Origin: Actinomycetota bacterium
Lineage (GTDB): Bacteria; Actinomycetota; Thermoleophilia; Solirubrobacterales; 70-9
Direction: 5' to 3'
NCBI GenBank assembly: GCA_018268675.1
Contig: JAFDWB010000005.1
Coordinates: 89,390-153,389, forward strand
DNA: 64,000 nt
Shown here one piece after another: positions 23,515-31,249 of this stretch. The position numbers were made by a program, and so were the translations under genes. The stretch's first letter is position 1, and each line of letters starts with the position of its first letter. The notes under the pieces are model-generated. The model did not search any database, was not told the DNA's origin, and saw only the letters and a program-made list of their open reading frames with translations.

Positions 23515-24374
23515 GCGAGAGCCGGACCGTCAGCGCCCACCGAGCCGCCGGGCGTAGCTTCGATGCGGGCGGCGTGCGGAGCTTCGTGCGCGAGGCGGGC
23601 GAGGGCGAGCCGGTGCTCTGTATGCACGGCGTGCCGGCCTCGTGCTTCCTCTACCGGAAGGTGATCGGCGAGCTGGCCGCCCGGGGGATGCGCGGGGTCG
23701 CCTTCGATCTCCCCGGGCTCGGACTCGCCGGGCGACCTGCCGAATACGACTACACCTGGAGCGGCCTCGGACGGTTCTCGGTCGCCGCCGTCGACGCGCT
23801 CGGGCTCGACCGCTTCCATCTCGTCGTCCACGATATCGGCGGCCCGGTCGGCTTCGAGCTCGCCGCCGCCGCGCCCGGGCGGGTCGCGTCGCTGACGGTG
23901 CTGAACACGATCGTCGAGGTCGACACGTTCAGACGCCCCTGGTCGATGGAGCCCTTCGCCCGCCGCGGCCTCGGCGAGCTCTACCTCCGCACGCTCTCCA
24001 AGCCGGCGTTCAGGGCGGTGATGCGCCTGCAGGGCATCGCCGACATGCGGGCGGTCAGGCGCGAGGAGCTCGACGCCTACCTCGAGCTGTTGAAACGGGA
24101 GGATGGCGGTCGCGCCTTCCTGCGGATCATGCGCGGCTTCGAGCGCACCGGGCAGAAGCGGGTCCTCTACGAATCGGCCCTGCGCGATGTGCCATACCCG
24201 GTGCAGATCGTCTGGGGCGAGCGCGACCCGGCGCTGAAGCTCGCCGTCCACGGCGAGCAGGCCCGCCGCGCCGCGGGCCTGGAGACCGTCCACCGGCTGC
24301 CGGGCAAGCACTTCCTCCAGGAGGACCAGGCCCCGGCCATCGCCGAGCTGATCGGTCGCCAGGCCAGGGCGTGA
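23511..24374 (+). CDS. alpha/beta hydrolase, haloalkane-dehalogenase-like
   Basis: About 287 residues. PVLCMHGVPASCFLYRKV is the oxyanion region, and the nucleophile region reads HLVVHDIGGPVGFELA, an aspartate in the V-x-D-x-G-G elbow as in haloalkane dehalogenases. GERDPALKLAVHG and HRLPGKHFLQEDQA supply the acid and histidine. Conserved sequence (SFDAGGVRSFVREAG) extends upstream of the first GTG (23574), so translation probably begins earlier. The only in-frame near-start is CTG 23511, which overlaps the anti-sigma TGA and follows GGAGAGG. The substrate is unknown. Confidence 0.78.
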   Translation: MSESRTVSAHRAAGRSFDAGGVRSFVREAGEGEPVLCMHGVPASCFLYRKVIGELAARGMRGVAFDLPGLGLAGRPAEYDYTWSGLGRFSVAAVDALGLDRFHLVVHDIGGPVGFELAAAAPGRVASLTVLNTIVEVDTFRRPWSMEPFARRGLGELYLRTLSKPAFRAVMRLQGIADMRAVRREELDAYLELLKREDGGRAFLRIMRGFERTGQKRVLYESALRDVPYPVQIVWGERDPALKLAVHGEQARRAAGLETVHRLPGKHFLQEDQAPAIAELIGRQARA

Positions 24375-24463
24375 TCCAAGGAGCGACGGTCGTGGCTCCG
24401 AGATCGACCCTCGCCCCACCGCCGTCTGGGCTGCGACGCACCGAGACAGCGTCACCGAGCCCT

Positions 24464-24488
24464 GAATCGTTGCCGTCCCGGCGCGGTC
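24464..24488 (+). promoter_or_regulatory. ECF-type promoter motif GAATCG-N14-CGGTC
   Basis: GAATCG at 24464-24469, 14-base spacer, CGGTC at 24484-24488 followed by TGA. It lies upstream of the DUF427 gene at 24529. Confidence 0.55.
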
Positions 24489-24528
24489 TGATCGTGTGAA
24501 AGAGCAAGTCGAGCCGAGGAGACGATGG

Positions 24529-24810
24529 ATGAAGGCGATCTGGAACGGCACGGTCCTCGCCGAGAGCGAGGAGACGATCTATCTCGAGGGCAACCATTAC
24601 TTCCCGCCCGAGAGCGTCGACCGCCGCTACCTGAAGCCGAGCGCGATGCGCTCGCTCTGCCCCTGGAAGGGCCTCGCCGGCTACTACACCGTGCAGGTCG
24701 GAGGCGAGCGAAACAGCAACGCGGCCTGGACCTACCGCCACCCCTTCCCGTGGATCCGCAGGATCCGCGACCATGTCGCCTTCTGGGGCGGGGTGGAGAT
24801 CAGGGACTGA
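24529..24810 (+). CDS. DUF427-domain protein
   Basis: 93 residues beginning MKAIWNGTVLAESEETIYLEG, with the family hallmarks NHYFPPESV, TVCPWKG-like SLCPWKGLAGYY and a C-terminal IRDHVAFWGGVEI. ATG 24529 follows GAGGAGA. The role of DUF427 proteins is unknown; they are small beta-fold proteins common in actinobacteria. A second copy is at 31.2 kb beside another regulon gene. The last 11 bases overlap the end of the convergent UspA gene. Confidence 0.85.
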   Translation: MKAIWNGTVLAESEETIYLEGNHYFPPESVDRRYLKPSAMRSLCPWKGLAGYYTVQVGGERNSNAAWTYRHPFPWIRRIRDHVAFWGGVEIRD

Positions 24811-25318
24811 CCTCGACCGGCGCGCCGTTCCGACCCGGCGCGGCCCGGGCGACGATGACCCTCCAGCGTCCCGATTCGCGCAGACCCTCGGCCACGGTGC
24901 GGGAGAAGAGGCGTCGAATTCGACCGCCCGGTTCCCAGGGCAGCACGATCAGGTCGGCGTCGCTACGCTCGGCCGCCCGACCGAGTGCTTCCGCCGGCCG
25001 GCCCACGGCGGCGACATAGTCGACCGTGGCGCCCGGTCGAACCAACCCGGCGGCCTCCCGCAACTCCTCCGCGGCCAATGACCGCATCTCCCGATTCCAG
25101 ATCACGGCACTCTGGCGACAGCGTGCGCAGCCGACGTCCGTCGGCTCTTCCGGCACCACGCTGACGACCGTCAGAGGAACGCCGAGGTCGTGCGCCAGGT
25201 CGACGGCGTAGGACAACGCCGCCCGCCCCCGACTCGAGGATCGATAGCTGACGAGGACGCGCCTCACCCGCTCGGACGTGGCCGGCCGGGACTGGCGATC
25301 CTCGGTTGCTACGGACAT
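24800..25318 (-). CDS. universal stress protein UspA-like (paralogue)
   Basis: 172 residues, clearly paralogous to the Usp at 19.6 kb: RRVLVSYRSSSRGRAALSYAVDLAHDLGVPLTVVSVV, then PTDVGCARCRQ (the same Cys-x2-Cys insertion), ADLIVLPWEPGGRIRRLFSRTVAEGLRESGRWRVIVA. It lies 35 bases downstream of a thioredoxin gene, probably co-transcribed with it from the regulon promoter at 25.73 kb. The start ATG 25318 is preferred over a longer in-frame start at 25357 that would overlap the thioredoxin stop. Confidence 0.8.
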   Translation of the reverse strand: MSVATEDRQSRPATSERVRRVLVSYRSSSRGRAALSYAVDLAHDLGVPLTVVSVVPEEPTDVGCARCRQSAVIWNREMRSLAAEELREAAGLVRPGATVDYVAAVGRPAEALGRAAERSDADLIVLPWEPGGRIRRLFSRTVAEGLRESGRWRVIVARAAPGRNGAPVEVSP

Positions 25319-25353
25319 GGTTCCCACGTCGGAGGTTAGACCCGAGCGCATCT

Positions 25354-25695
25354 TCAAGCGACGTCCTCGAGCCCAGGGCCGAGGCCGAGCGCTTCTTCCA
25401 GCTCCACCTTGCGAAGCGCCCCGGTAACCGTGGCGACGGGTTCACCGCCCCGGTACAGGACCAGATAAGGGATCCCCTGAACGCCCGCGCGGACGGCCAA
25501 CTCAGGCTCGGAGTCGACATCGACCCTCCCGACCTTCAGCGCACCGCGGCGCTCATCGGCGATTTCCTCGACGATGGGCCCGACGATGCGGCAGGGCCCA
25601 CACCAGGGCGCCCAATAGTCGACCAGGACCGGCACCTCGGAGCCCTCGATCTCCCGTGCGAAGTTGCCCTGATCCAGCGTCATCACCTGGCTCAT
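25354..25695 (-). CDS. trxA: thioredoxin
   Basis: 113 residues from ATG 25695 (GAAGGAGG upstream). Classic thioredoxin: VPVLVDYWAPWCGPCRIVGP with CGPC, VGRVDVDSEPELAVRAGVQGIPYLVLYRGG with the cis-proline, and GALRKVELEEAL. It serves as a general disulfide reductant in the cytoplasm. The open frame continues upstream, but the promoter motif and ribosome binding site fix this start. Confidence 0.93.
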   Translation of the reverse strand: MSQVMTLDQGNFAREIEGSEVPVLVDYWAPWCGPCRIVGPIVEEIADERRGALKVGRVDVDSEPELAVRAGVQGIPYLVLYRGGEPVATVTGALRKVELEEALGLGPGLEDVA

Positions 25696-25729
25696 CTCGA
25701 AACCTCCTTCGGGGATGCGTATCGGATCA

Positions 25730-25754
25730 GACCCCCGGTGCGCGTCAAGGATTC
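25730..25754 (-). promoter_or_regulatory. ECF-type promoter motif GAATCC-N14-GGGTC
   Basis: Minus strand GAATCC (25754-25749), 14 bases, GGGTC (25734-25730) followed by TGA. It would drive trxA-usp. Confidence 0.6.
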
Positions 25755-25798
25755 GCGAAGAGATCGCCGAACGTCGCCAGCCACCGGTGCGGCGCGCT

Positions 25799-25823
25799 GA
25801 ATCGTTCCTGCGCTCCGCGGGTC
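25799..25823 (+). promoter_or_regulatory. ECF-type promoter motif GAATCG-N14-GGGTC
   Basis: GAATCG at 25799-25804, 14-base spacer, GGGTC at 25819-25823 followed by CAA. It is divergent from the trxA promoter 45 bases away and upstream of the lipoprotein-cupredoxin-molybdoenzyme operon. Confidence 0.6.
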
Positions 25824-25913
25824 CAACCCCCAAAGCACCCGATGGCCGGCGCCGTCGCGTTCTCACGCGGCATCGGCCGCCGAGGAGGAAGAACCGATGA
25901 GCAGGAGGAGACG

Positions 25914-26879
25914 ATGATCGCGAAGCGCTACCTGGTGGTGTCCCTGCTGGGCCTGGTGGGCCTGGCGCTCGTGGCTGCGGGCTGCGGATCCGGCGGCTCC
26001 TCGTCGAGCGGCGAAACCAGCGCCTCGAACTCGAAGCCGGCCCCCGCAGAATCGAGCGAATCGAGCGAGTCCGAAGCCGGGATGAAGGAATCGGAAGCCG
26101 GGATGCAGGAATCCGGGGGCATGAAGGAATCCGAAGGGGCGATGGCCGAAGGGAAAGAAGGCGGGATGGAAGAAGGCGGGATGATGAGCGTCGACACCGG
26201 CGCCAAGCTCACGGTCGACTCCCCGAAGCCGAACGAGGTCGTCTACGGCAACGACGTCGCCTTCAAGCTCGGGATCTCGAACTTCGAAGTCAACTGCGAC
26301 TACGCCGGCACGCCGAACCGCAAGGGCGTCGGCCACTACCACGTCGAGCTCGACGGGGCGCTGATCAACATGTTCTGCGCCGAAGAAGGCCAGGTCAGCA
26401 TGCAGAACGTCAAGCCCGGCAAGCACACCCTCACCTTCCTCGCCGCCGACGACGAACACGCCGACGACATGAAATCGGCGAAGGAAGTCAGCTTCGACTA
26501 CCAGCCGACCAACCCGCTGCCGCCGATCACCAGCGGGCCGAGCGGCAAACCCTCGATCAAGATCCTCTCGCCGAAGCCGGGTGAAACGGTGAGCGGCGGC
26601 TTCGACATCACGGTCGAACCGACGAACTTCAAGTTCTCCTGCGCCCTGTACGGCAAGGAAGACGTCCCGGGCTACGGCCACTGGCACATCAACGTCGACT
26701 CGACCTCGAAAGGGATGATGGGGATGGGCACGATGCTGGGGATGAGCTGCCGGCGCACCTTCCACGTCTCGCTGGCGGGGATCGAGCCCGGGCCGCACAC
26801 CTTCTACGCGATCCTCGAGGACGACCAGCACGCGCCGACGCCGGGCGCCCAGGCCTCGGTGCGGGTCAATGTCCGTTAG
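25914..26879 (+). CDS. lipoprotein with two GHxH repeat domains
   Basis: 321 residues. The lipobox LVAAGCGSG gives membrane anchoring. A low-complexity Ser/Glu/Met linker follows (repeats of ESEAGM and ESGGM). Two homologous domains of about 90 residues come next, each with a Pro-Lys-x-(N/G)-E start, a cysteine and a G-(V/Y)-GH-(Y/W)-H motif (VGHYHVELDG; YGHWHINVDS), suggesting paired histidine metal sites. The start is set by GGAGGAG before ATG 25914. It is the first gene of an operon with a cupredoxin and a molybdopterin oxidoreductase. The function is not known. Confidence 0.75.
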   Translation: MIAKRYLVVSLLGLVGLALVAAGCGSGGSSSSGETSASNSKPAPAESSESSESEAGMKESEAGMQESGGMKESEGAMAEGKEGGMEEGGMMSVDTGAKLTVDSPKPNEVVYGNDVAFKLGISNFEVNCDYAGTPNRKGVGHYHVELDGALINMFCAEEGQVSMQNVKPGKHTLTFLAADDEHADDMKSAKEVSFDYQPTNPLPPITSGPSGKPSIKILSPKPGETVSGGFDITVEPTNFKFSCALYGKEDVPGYGHWHINVDSTSKGMMGMGTMLGMSCRRTFHVSLAGIEPGPHTFYAILEDDQHAPTPGAQASVRVNVR

Positions 26880-27285
26880 GCGCTCCACCCTGGTCGCGGT
26901 CGTGATCGGGGCGCTTGCGCTTGCCACCGCCGTCGCCGGGTGCGGCGGCGGTGGCGGGTCGAGCACCGCCGGCTCCACCACGCCGACTTCCGAAGGCGGC
27001 GCGACGAGCCTCCACATCGCCGCCAACGCAGGCGGCGCGCTCGAATACAACAAGGACGAACTCGAAGCGCCGGCGGGCAAGGTGACGATCACGATGTCGA
27101 ACCCGTCGAACCTCAGCCATAGCGTGGCGATCGAAGGGCCGGGAGTGAACACCGCCGGCGAAGTGGTCGCGCACGGCGGCACCTCGAGCGTCTCGGCCAA
27201 CCTCAAGCCCGGCACCTACCACTACTTCTGCACGGTCCCCGGGCACCGCGAGGCGGGCATGGAAGGAACCCTGACGGTGAAGTGA
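26869..27285 (+). CDS. cupredoxin (plastocyanin/azurin-like) lipoprotein
   Basis: 138 residues. Lipobox AVAGCGGG, Gly/Ser linker, then a cupredoxin fold: first copper ligand in NLSHSVAIEG and the C-terminal loop YFCTVPGHREAGM with Cys, His and Met in type 1 spacing. It should be an extracytoplasmic one-electron carrier. It overlaps the upstream lipoprotein gene by 11 bases, and its TGA overlaps the start of the molybdoenzyme, for which it may be the electron acceptor. Confidence 0.85.
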   Translation: MSVRRSTLVAVVIGALALATAVAGCGGGGGSSTAGSTTPTSEGGATSLHIAANAGGALEYNKDELEAPAGKVTITMSNPSNLSHSVAIEGPGVNTAGEVVAHGGTSSVSANLKPGTYHYFCTVPGHREAGMEGTLTVK

Positions 27286-28775
27286 TGGCCCGGGCGCGGG
27301 CGCGGCGGCGCCAGCTTGGCCTCGAAGGGGCGATCGCCGCCGCGCCCGCGCTGGCGGCGACCTGGGTCGCCCACCTCGGCTCGCCGCGGATCCCCTTCGC
27401 CCCGACGGCCCTCGCCGACCGGCTGATCCGGCTAACCCCCGGAGATGTCGCGACCGCGGCGATCGACCGGCTCCACCATGCCGCCCAGCAGCTCCTCGCC
27501 GGCGGCCTCGTGGTCGCCTTCCTGGCGACCGGGGCGATCGCCGCCGCTGCATGGCGCTCCTCCTGGCGCGCGGCGTTGCTCTTCTCCGCAATGCTCCTCG
27601 GCGGCGGCCTCGCCGACCCGGTCGAACCTTCCCCGCCGCGGGCCTTCTTGGGGGCGGCGATCGGCGGCGCCTTGTACGGCCTGGCGCTGTGGGCGCTGCG
27701 GCGCCCGCGCGAGCCGCCGCGGGTCGACCTCGGGCGCCGCCGGGCGCTGATCGCGATCGGCGCCTCGACGGCGGGCCTCCTCCTCGCCTCCGGTCCGCTC
27801 GGCCAGGCGGTCGGCTGGCTCCTCGGCCGCCCGCGGGGCCTCCGCGCCAGCGGCCTGCCGCGCGCGTCGGGGATTTCGCGCCCGCCGTTCCCCCGGATCG
27901 CCGGCCTCGTCCCCGAGGTGACGCCGGCCGTCGAGCACTACGTCGTCGACATCGACATCAACGACCCCGAGATCGACGGCCCGAGCTGGCGGCTGGAAGT
28001 CGGCGGACTGGTCGAGCGGCCACTGCGGCTGAGCTTCGCCGAGCTCGAGCGCCTCCCGCTGGTCGAGGAGGTCTCGGTCCTGACCTGCATCTCGAACGAA
28101 GTCGGCGGCCCGCTGGTCGGCGATTCCCGCTGGCAGGGCGTACGGCTCGGCGAGCTGCTGGCCAGGGCCGCCGTCCTGCCGAGCGCCCGTACCCTTCTCG
28201 TCACCTGCGCCGACGGCTACAGCGCCGGCATCCCGCTCGCCGCGGCCCTGCATCCGAGCGCCCTGGTCGCGATCGCCCAGGACGGCGAGGCATTGCTGCG
28301 CGAGCACGGCTTCCCCTGCCGGCTCCGGCTGCCAGCGCTCTACGGGATGCTGAACCCGAAGTGGGTCACCTCGATCGAACTTGTCGACCACCCCTACCGC
28401 GGCTACTGGGCCCAGCAGGGCTGGTCGCCGACCGCGGTGGTGCGAACCGAGTCGCGGATCGAAACTCCGCAAAGCGTCCGCCACGGCGAGCAAGCCTGGA
28501 TCGCCGGCGTCGCCTGGGCCGGCATCCGCGGAATCCGCGCGGTCGAGGTCTCACTGGACGAAGAACGCAGCTGGCAGCAGACCCGCTTGCACCAGCCGCT
28601 CTCGCCCTGGGCCTGGACCCAGTGGGCCTACCCCTGGCTGCCCGAGCGGCCCGGCCGCCAGACGGTCCTCTGCCGCGCCGTCGACGGCAGCGGGCGTGTG
28701 CAGGAACGCCTACGCCGCCCGCCGCACCCCTCCGGCGCCTCGGGCTATCACCGCGTCGAGATCGCCGTCGCCTGA
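27282..28775 (+). CDS. membrane-anchored sulfite-oxidase-family molybdopterin oxidoreductase
   Basis: 497 residues. The N terminus has four or so membrane helices (about residues 10-135), then a linker and an oxidoreductase molybdopterin-binding domain (about 225-390) with the expected single cysteine ligand in VSVLTCISNEVGG, and YSAGIPLAAALHPSALVAI. A C-terminal Mo-co dimerisation domain follows (IAGVAWAGIRGIRAVEVS). This resembles the PWWAA/YedY-SorA superfamily with an extra membrane anchor. The start is GTG 27282 or ATG 27285, coupled to the cupredoxin stop. The substrate could be sulfite, nitrate or oxidised methionine; the sequence does not decide. Confidence 0.83.
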   Translation: MMARARARRRQLGLEGAIAAAPALAATWVAHLGSPRIPFAPTALADRLIRLTPGDVATAAIDRLHHAAQQLLAGGLVVAFLATGAIAAAAWRSSWRAALLFSAMLLGGGLADPVEPSPPRAFLGAAIGGALYGLALWALRRPREPPRVDLGRRRALIAIGASTAGLLLASGPLGQAVGWLLGRPRGLRASGLPRASGISRPPFPRIAGLVPEVTPAVEHYVVDIDINDPEIDGPSWRLEVGGLVERPLRLSFAELERLPLVEEVSVLTCISNEVGGPLVGDSRWQGVRLGELLARAAVLPSARTLLVTCADGYSAGIPLAAALHPSALVAIAQDGEALLREHGFPCRLRLPALYGMLNPKWVTSIELVDHPYRGYWAQQGWSPTAVVRTESRIETPQSVRHGEQAWIAGVAWAGIRGIRAVEVSLDEERSWQQTRLHQPLSPWAWTQWAYPWLPERPGRQTVLCRAVDGSGRVQERLRRPPHPSGASGYHRVEIAVA

Positions 28776-28858
28776 TCTGCGAGCCTCGGCGCCGATCCCG
28801 ACCGAGGGGCGGGTCCACGCGGGCGCCGGCGGCGCTGCGCCCCGACCTCCCTCAGTGC

Positions 28859-29611
28859 TCAGACCCGGTACTCGGGGTTGACGAAGTCGAAGCGGCAGCC
28901 TGCGTCCCAGGCGGTGCGCTGGTTGCCGTGGGCGGGGATGCCGCCCGCGTCCTTCAGCATCCGCGCCAGGTGGAGCATGTTCCAGGCGGCGAAGGTGGTG
29001 TTGCGATTCGTGAAGTCGTTCTCGGGCCCGCCCGAGCCGGGGTCGAGATAGGACGGCCCCGGCCCCGCCTCGCCGATCCAGCCGGCGTCGGCCTGCGGCG
29101 GGATCGCGTAGCCGAGGTGCTGCAGCGAGTAGAGGACGTTCATCGCGCAGTGCTTGACGCCGTCCTCGTTGCCGGTCACCAGGCAACCGCCGACCCGGCC
29201 GTAGTAGGCGTACTGCCCGTCCTCGTTCAGGAGATGCGAGTTGCCATAGAGGCGCTCGACGACCCGGGTCGCCACCGAGGACTTCTCGCCGAGCCAGATC
29301 GGCGTACCGAGGACGAGGATGTCGGCGTCGATCACCCGCTCGAAGATCTCCGGCCACTCGTCGCGCTCCCAGCCGTCCTCGGTCATGTCGGGCCAGACGC
29401 CGGTGGCGATGTCGTGGTCGACGGCGCGGATGCAGTCGACCGCGATGCCGTTGCGGCGCATGATCTCCGCCGAGACGTCCATCAGCCCCTGGGTGTTGGA
29501 GATCTCGGGGCTGCGCTTCAGGGTGCAGTTGATGAAGAGCGCCTTCAGGTCGGAGTAGTCGACATCGCTGTGCGTGCACAGCTCGGCCTGCCTCTCGGTC
29601 AGCTCGGTCAT
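28859..29611 (-). CDS. flavodoxin-like NAD(P)H-dependent oxidoreductase
   Basis: 250 residues. KALFINCTLKRSPEISNTQGL is the FMN phosphate loop of flavodoxin-fold reductases, and ADILVLGTPIWLGEKSSVATRVVERLYG and YYGRVGGCLVTGNEDG complete the isoalloxazine site. A C-terminal extension of about 60 residues (FTNRNTTFAAWNMLHLARML) is typical of a subfamily annotated as flavodoxin family proteins. It probably transfers electrons to quinones or oxidised thiols. It has a regulon promoter motif 76 bases upstream. Confidence 0.8.
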   Translation of the reverse strand: MTELTERQAELCTHSDVDYSDLKALFINCTLKRSPEISNTQGLMDVSAEIMRRNGIAVDCIRAVDHDIATGVWPDMTEDGWERDEWPEIFERVIDADILVLGTPIWLGEKSSVATRVVERLYGNSHLLNEDGQYAYYGRVGGCLVTGNEDGVKHCAMNVLYSLQHLGYAIPPQADAGWIGEAGPGPSYLDPGSGGPENDFTNRNTTFAAWNMLHLARMLKDAGGIPAHGNQRTAWDAGCRFDFVNPEYRV

Positions 29612-29686
29612 TTCGTCTACCCCCGGATCGTCTGTCTTGCATGCTGTCCCCGGCCCACTGAGGACTCGGCTTTGTCACCGAGCTCA

Positions 29687-29711
29687 GACCTGAGCAGGTG
29701 GAAAACGATTC
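29687..29711 (-). promoter_or_regulatory. ECF-type promoter motif GAATCG-N14-AGGTC
   Basis: Minus strand GAATCG (29711-29706), 14 bases, AGGTC (29691-29687) followed by TGAG. Upstream of the flavodoxin-like gene. Confidence 0.5.
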
Positions 29712-29749
29712 GGCTCCCTCGGCCCTTCCGACCGTGCGGCAAGGCCGCT

Positions 29750-29774
29750 GAACCGTTTCGCCGCCGCGCCGATC
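29750..29774 (+). promoter_or_regulatory. weak match to the ECF-type promoter motif
   Basis: GAACCG at 29750-29755 and CGATC at 29770-29774 with the correct 14-base spacer; the -10 box differs by one base from CGGTC. It is upstream of the third disulfide oxidoreductase and divergent from the motif at 29687-29711. Confidence 0.3.
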
Positions 29775-29827
29775 GAAGTCAGTGAGAGCCAATTTGGCCT
29801 CGCAACCCGAGCGAACTGGAGCAGCAG

Positions 29828-31249
29828 ATGGAGACCGAATTCGACGTGATCGTGATCGGCGCCGGGCCGGCCGGGGAGGTGCTGGCCGGCCGGGTGGCAG
29901 AGCGCCGCGACATGAGCGTCGCGATCGTCGAGCGCGAGCTGGTCGGTGGCGAGTGCTCCTTCTACGCCTGCATGCCGTCCAAGGCGCTGCTGCGGCCGGC
30001 CGAGGTGCTCGCCGAGGTCGCCCGCGTGCCCGGCGCCGCAGAGGCAGCGGGCGGGCCGCTCGATGTGGCGGCGGTGCTGCGGCGTCGTGACGAGATCGTC
30101 GGCCACCTGCGCGACGACCGTCAGCTCCCCTGGCTGGAAGAGCGTGGAGTCGAGCTGATCCGCGGCCACGCCCGGCTCGAGGGCGAGCGGCGGGTGCGGG
30201 TCGGCGCGGACACCCTGATGGCACGCGAGGCGGTCGTGATCGCGGTCGGCAGCGGCGCCCTCGTCCCGCCGATCCCCGGGCTGGCCGAGGCGGCCGCCTG
30301 GTCGAACCGCGAGATCACCACCGCGGGCAAGGCCCCGGAGAGCCTCGTCGTGCTCGGCGGCGGCGTGGTCGGCGTCGAGATGGCGCAGGCGTGGTCGTCG
30401 CTCGGCACGCAGGTGACGGTGATCGAGGCGATGGACGGGCTCTTGCCGCGCGAGGAGCCCTTTGCCGGGGAGGAGTTGCGGGCCGCCCTCGAAGAGCACG
30501 ACATCGAGGTCCGGGTCGGGGCACGCGCCGCAGTGGTCGGCCGCGCGGGCGACGGCTACGCGGTGCGCCTCGAGAGTGGTGAGGTCGTCGGCGGCGAGCG
30601 GCTGCTCGTCGCGGTCGGACGACGGCCGCTGACCGCCGACCTCGGCCTGGAGGCGGTCGGTCTCGAGCCCGGCCGCTACCTCGAGGTCGACGACGCCCTG
30701 CGGGTCGGCGGCCGCGAGTGGCTCTACGCGGTGGGTGACGTGAACGGGCGCTCGCTGCTCACCCACTCGGGCAAGTACCAGGCCCGCGTCGCCGCCGACA
30801 ACATCCTCGGCTCCGACCGGATCGCGGTGGCGGACGGAGCCGGCGCGCCGCGCGTCGTCTTCACCGACCCCCAGGTGGCCGCCGTCGGGCACACGTTGCA
30901 GACGGCGCTCGCCGCGGAGATCGCCGCCGAGGCAATCGACCTGCCCACCGCGGGCACCGCCGGCGCCTCCTTCCACGGCCGCGGCGCCCCCGGCACCACC
31001 CGGTTCGTCCTCGACCGCGAGCGCGAGGTGCTGGTCGGCGTGACCTTCGTCGGTCCCGAGGTCGCCGACCTGTTGCACGCGGCGACGATCGCGATCGCCG
31101 CCGAGGTGCCGATCGCGTCCCTGGCCGACGCGGTGCCGGCGTTCCCCACCCGCAGCGAGCTGTGGCTGAAGTTCATCGAAGCCCACGAGCGCGAGCGCCT
31201 CGCCCCGCCGCGAGGCGCGCAGCTCGTCGGCGCCGGGGGGCCGGCATGA
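29828..31249 (+). CDS. FAD-dependent pyridine nucleotide-disulfide oxidoreductase
   Basis: 473 residues, closest in the window to the 3.3-kb enzyme. VIVIGAGPAGEVLAGRVAE (FAD), VGGECSFYACMPSKALLRP (CX4C), VVLGGGVVGVEMAQAWSSLG (NAD(P)), LYAVGDVNGRSLLTHSGKYQ (second FAD motif) and a C-terminal dimerisation domain ending PTRSELWLKFIEAHERERL. The usual C-terminal His-Glu acid-base pair is replaced around PAFPTRSE, so it is unlikely to be a plain dihydrolipoamide dehydrogenase. Its TGA overlaps the ATG of a DUF427 gene. Confidence 0.85.
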   Translation: METEFDVIVIGAGPAGEVLAGRVAERRDMSVAIVERELVGGECSFYACMPSKALLRPAEVLAEVARVPGAAEAAGGPLDVAAVLRRRDEIVGHLRDDRQLPWLEERGVELIRGHARLEGERRVRVGADTLMAREAVVIAVGSGALVPPIPGLAEAAAWSNREITTAGKAPESLVVLGGGVVGVEMAQAWSSLGTQVTVIEAMDGLLPREEPFAGEELRAALEEHDIEVRVGARAAVVGRAGDGYAVRLESGEVVGGERLLVAVGRRPLTADLGLEAVGLEPGRYLEVDDALRVGGREWLYAVGDVNGRSLLTHSGKYQARVAADNILGSDRIAVADGAGAPRVVFTDPQVAAVGHTLQTALAAEIAAEAIDLPTAGTAGASFHGRGAPGTTRFVLDREREVLVGVTFVGPEVADLLHAATIAIAAEVPIASLADAVPAFPTRSELWLKFIEAHERERLAPPRGAQLVGAGGPA

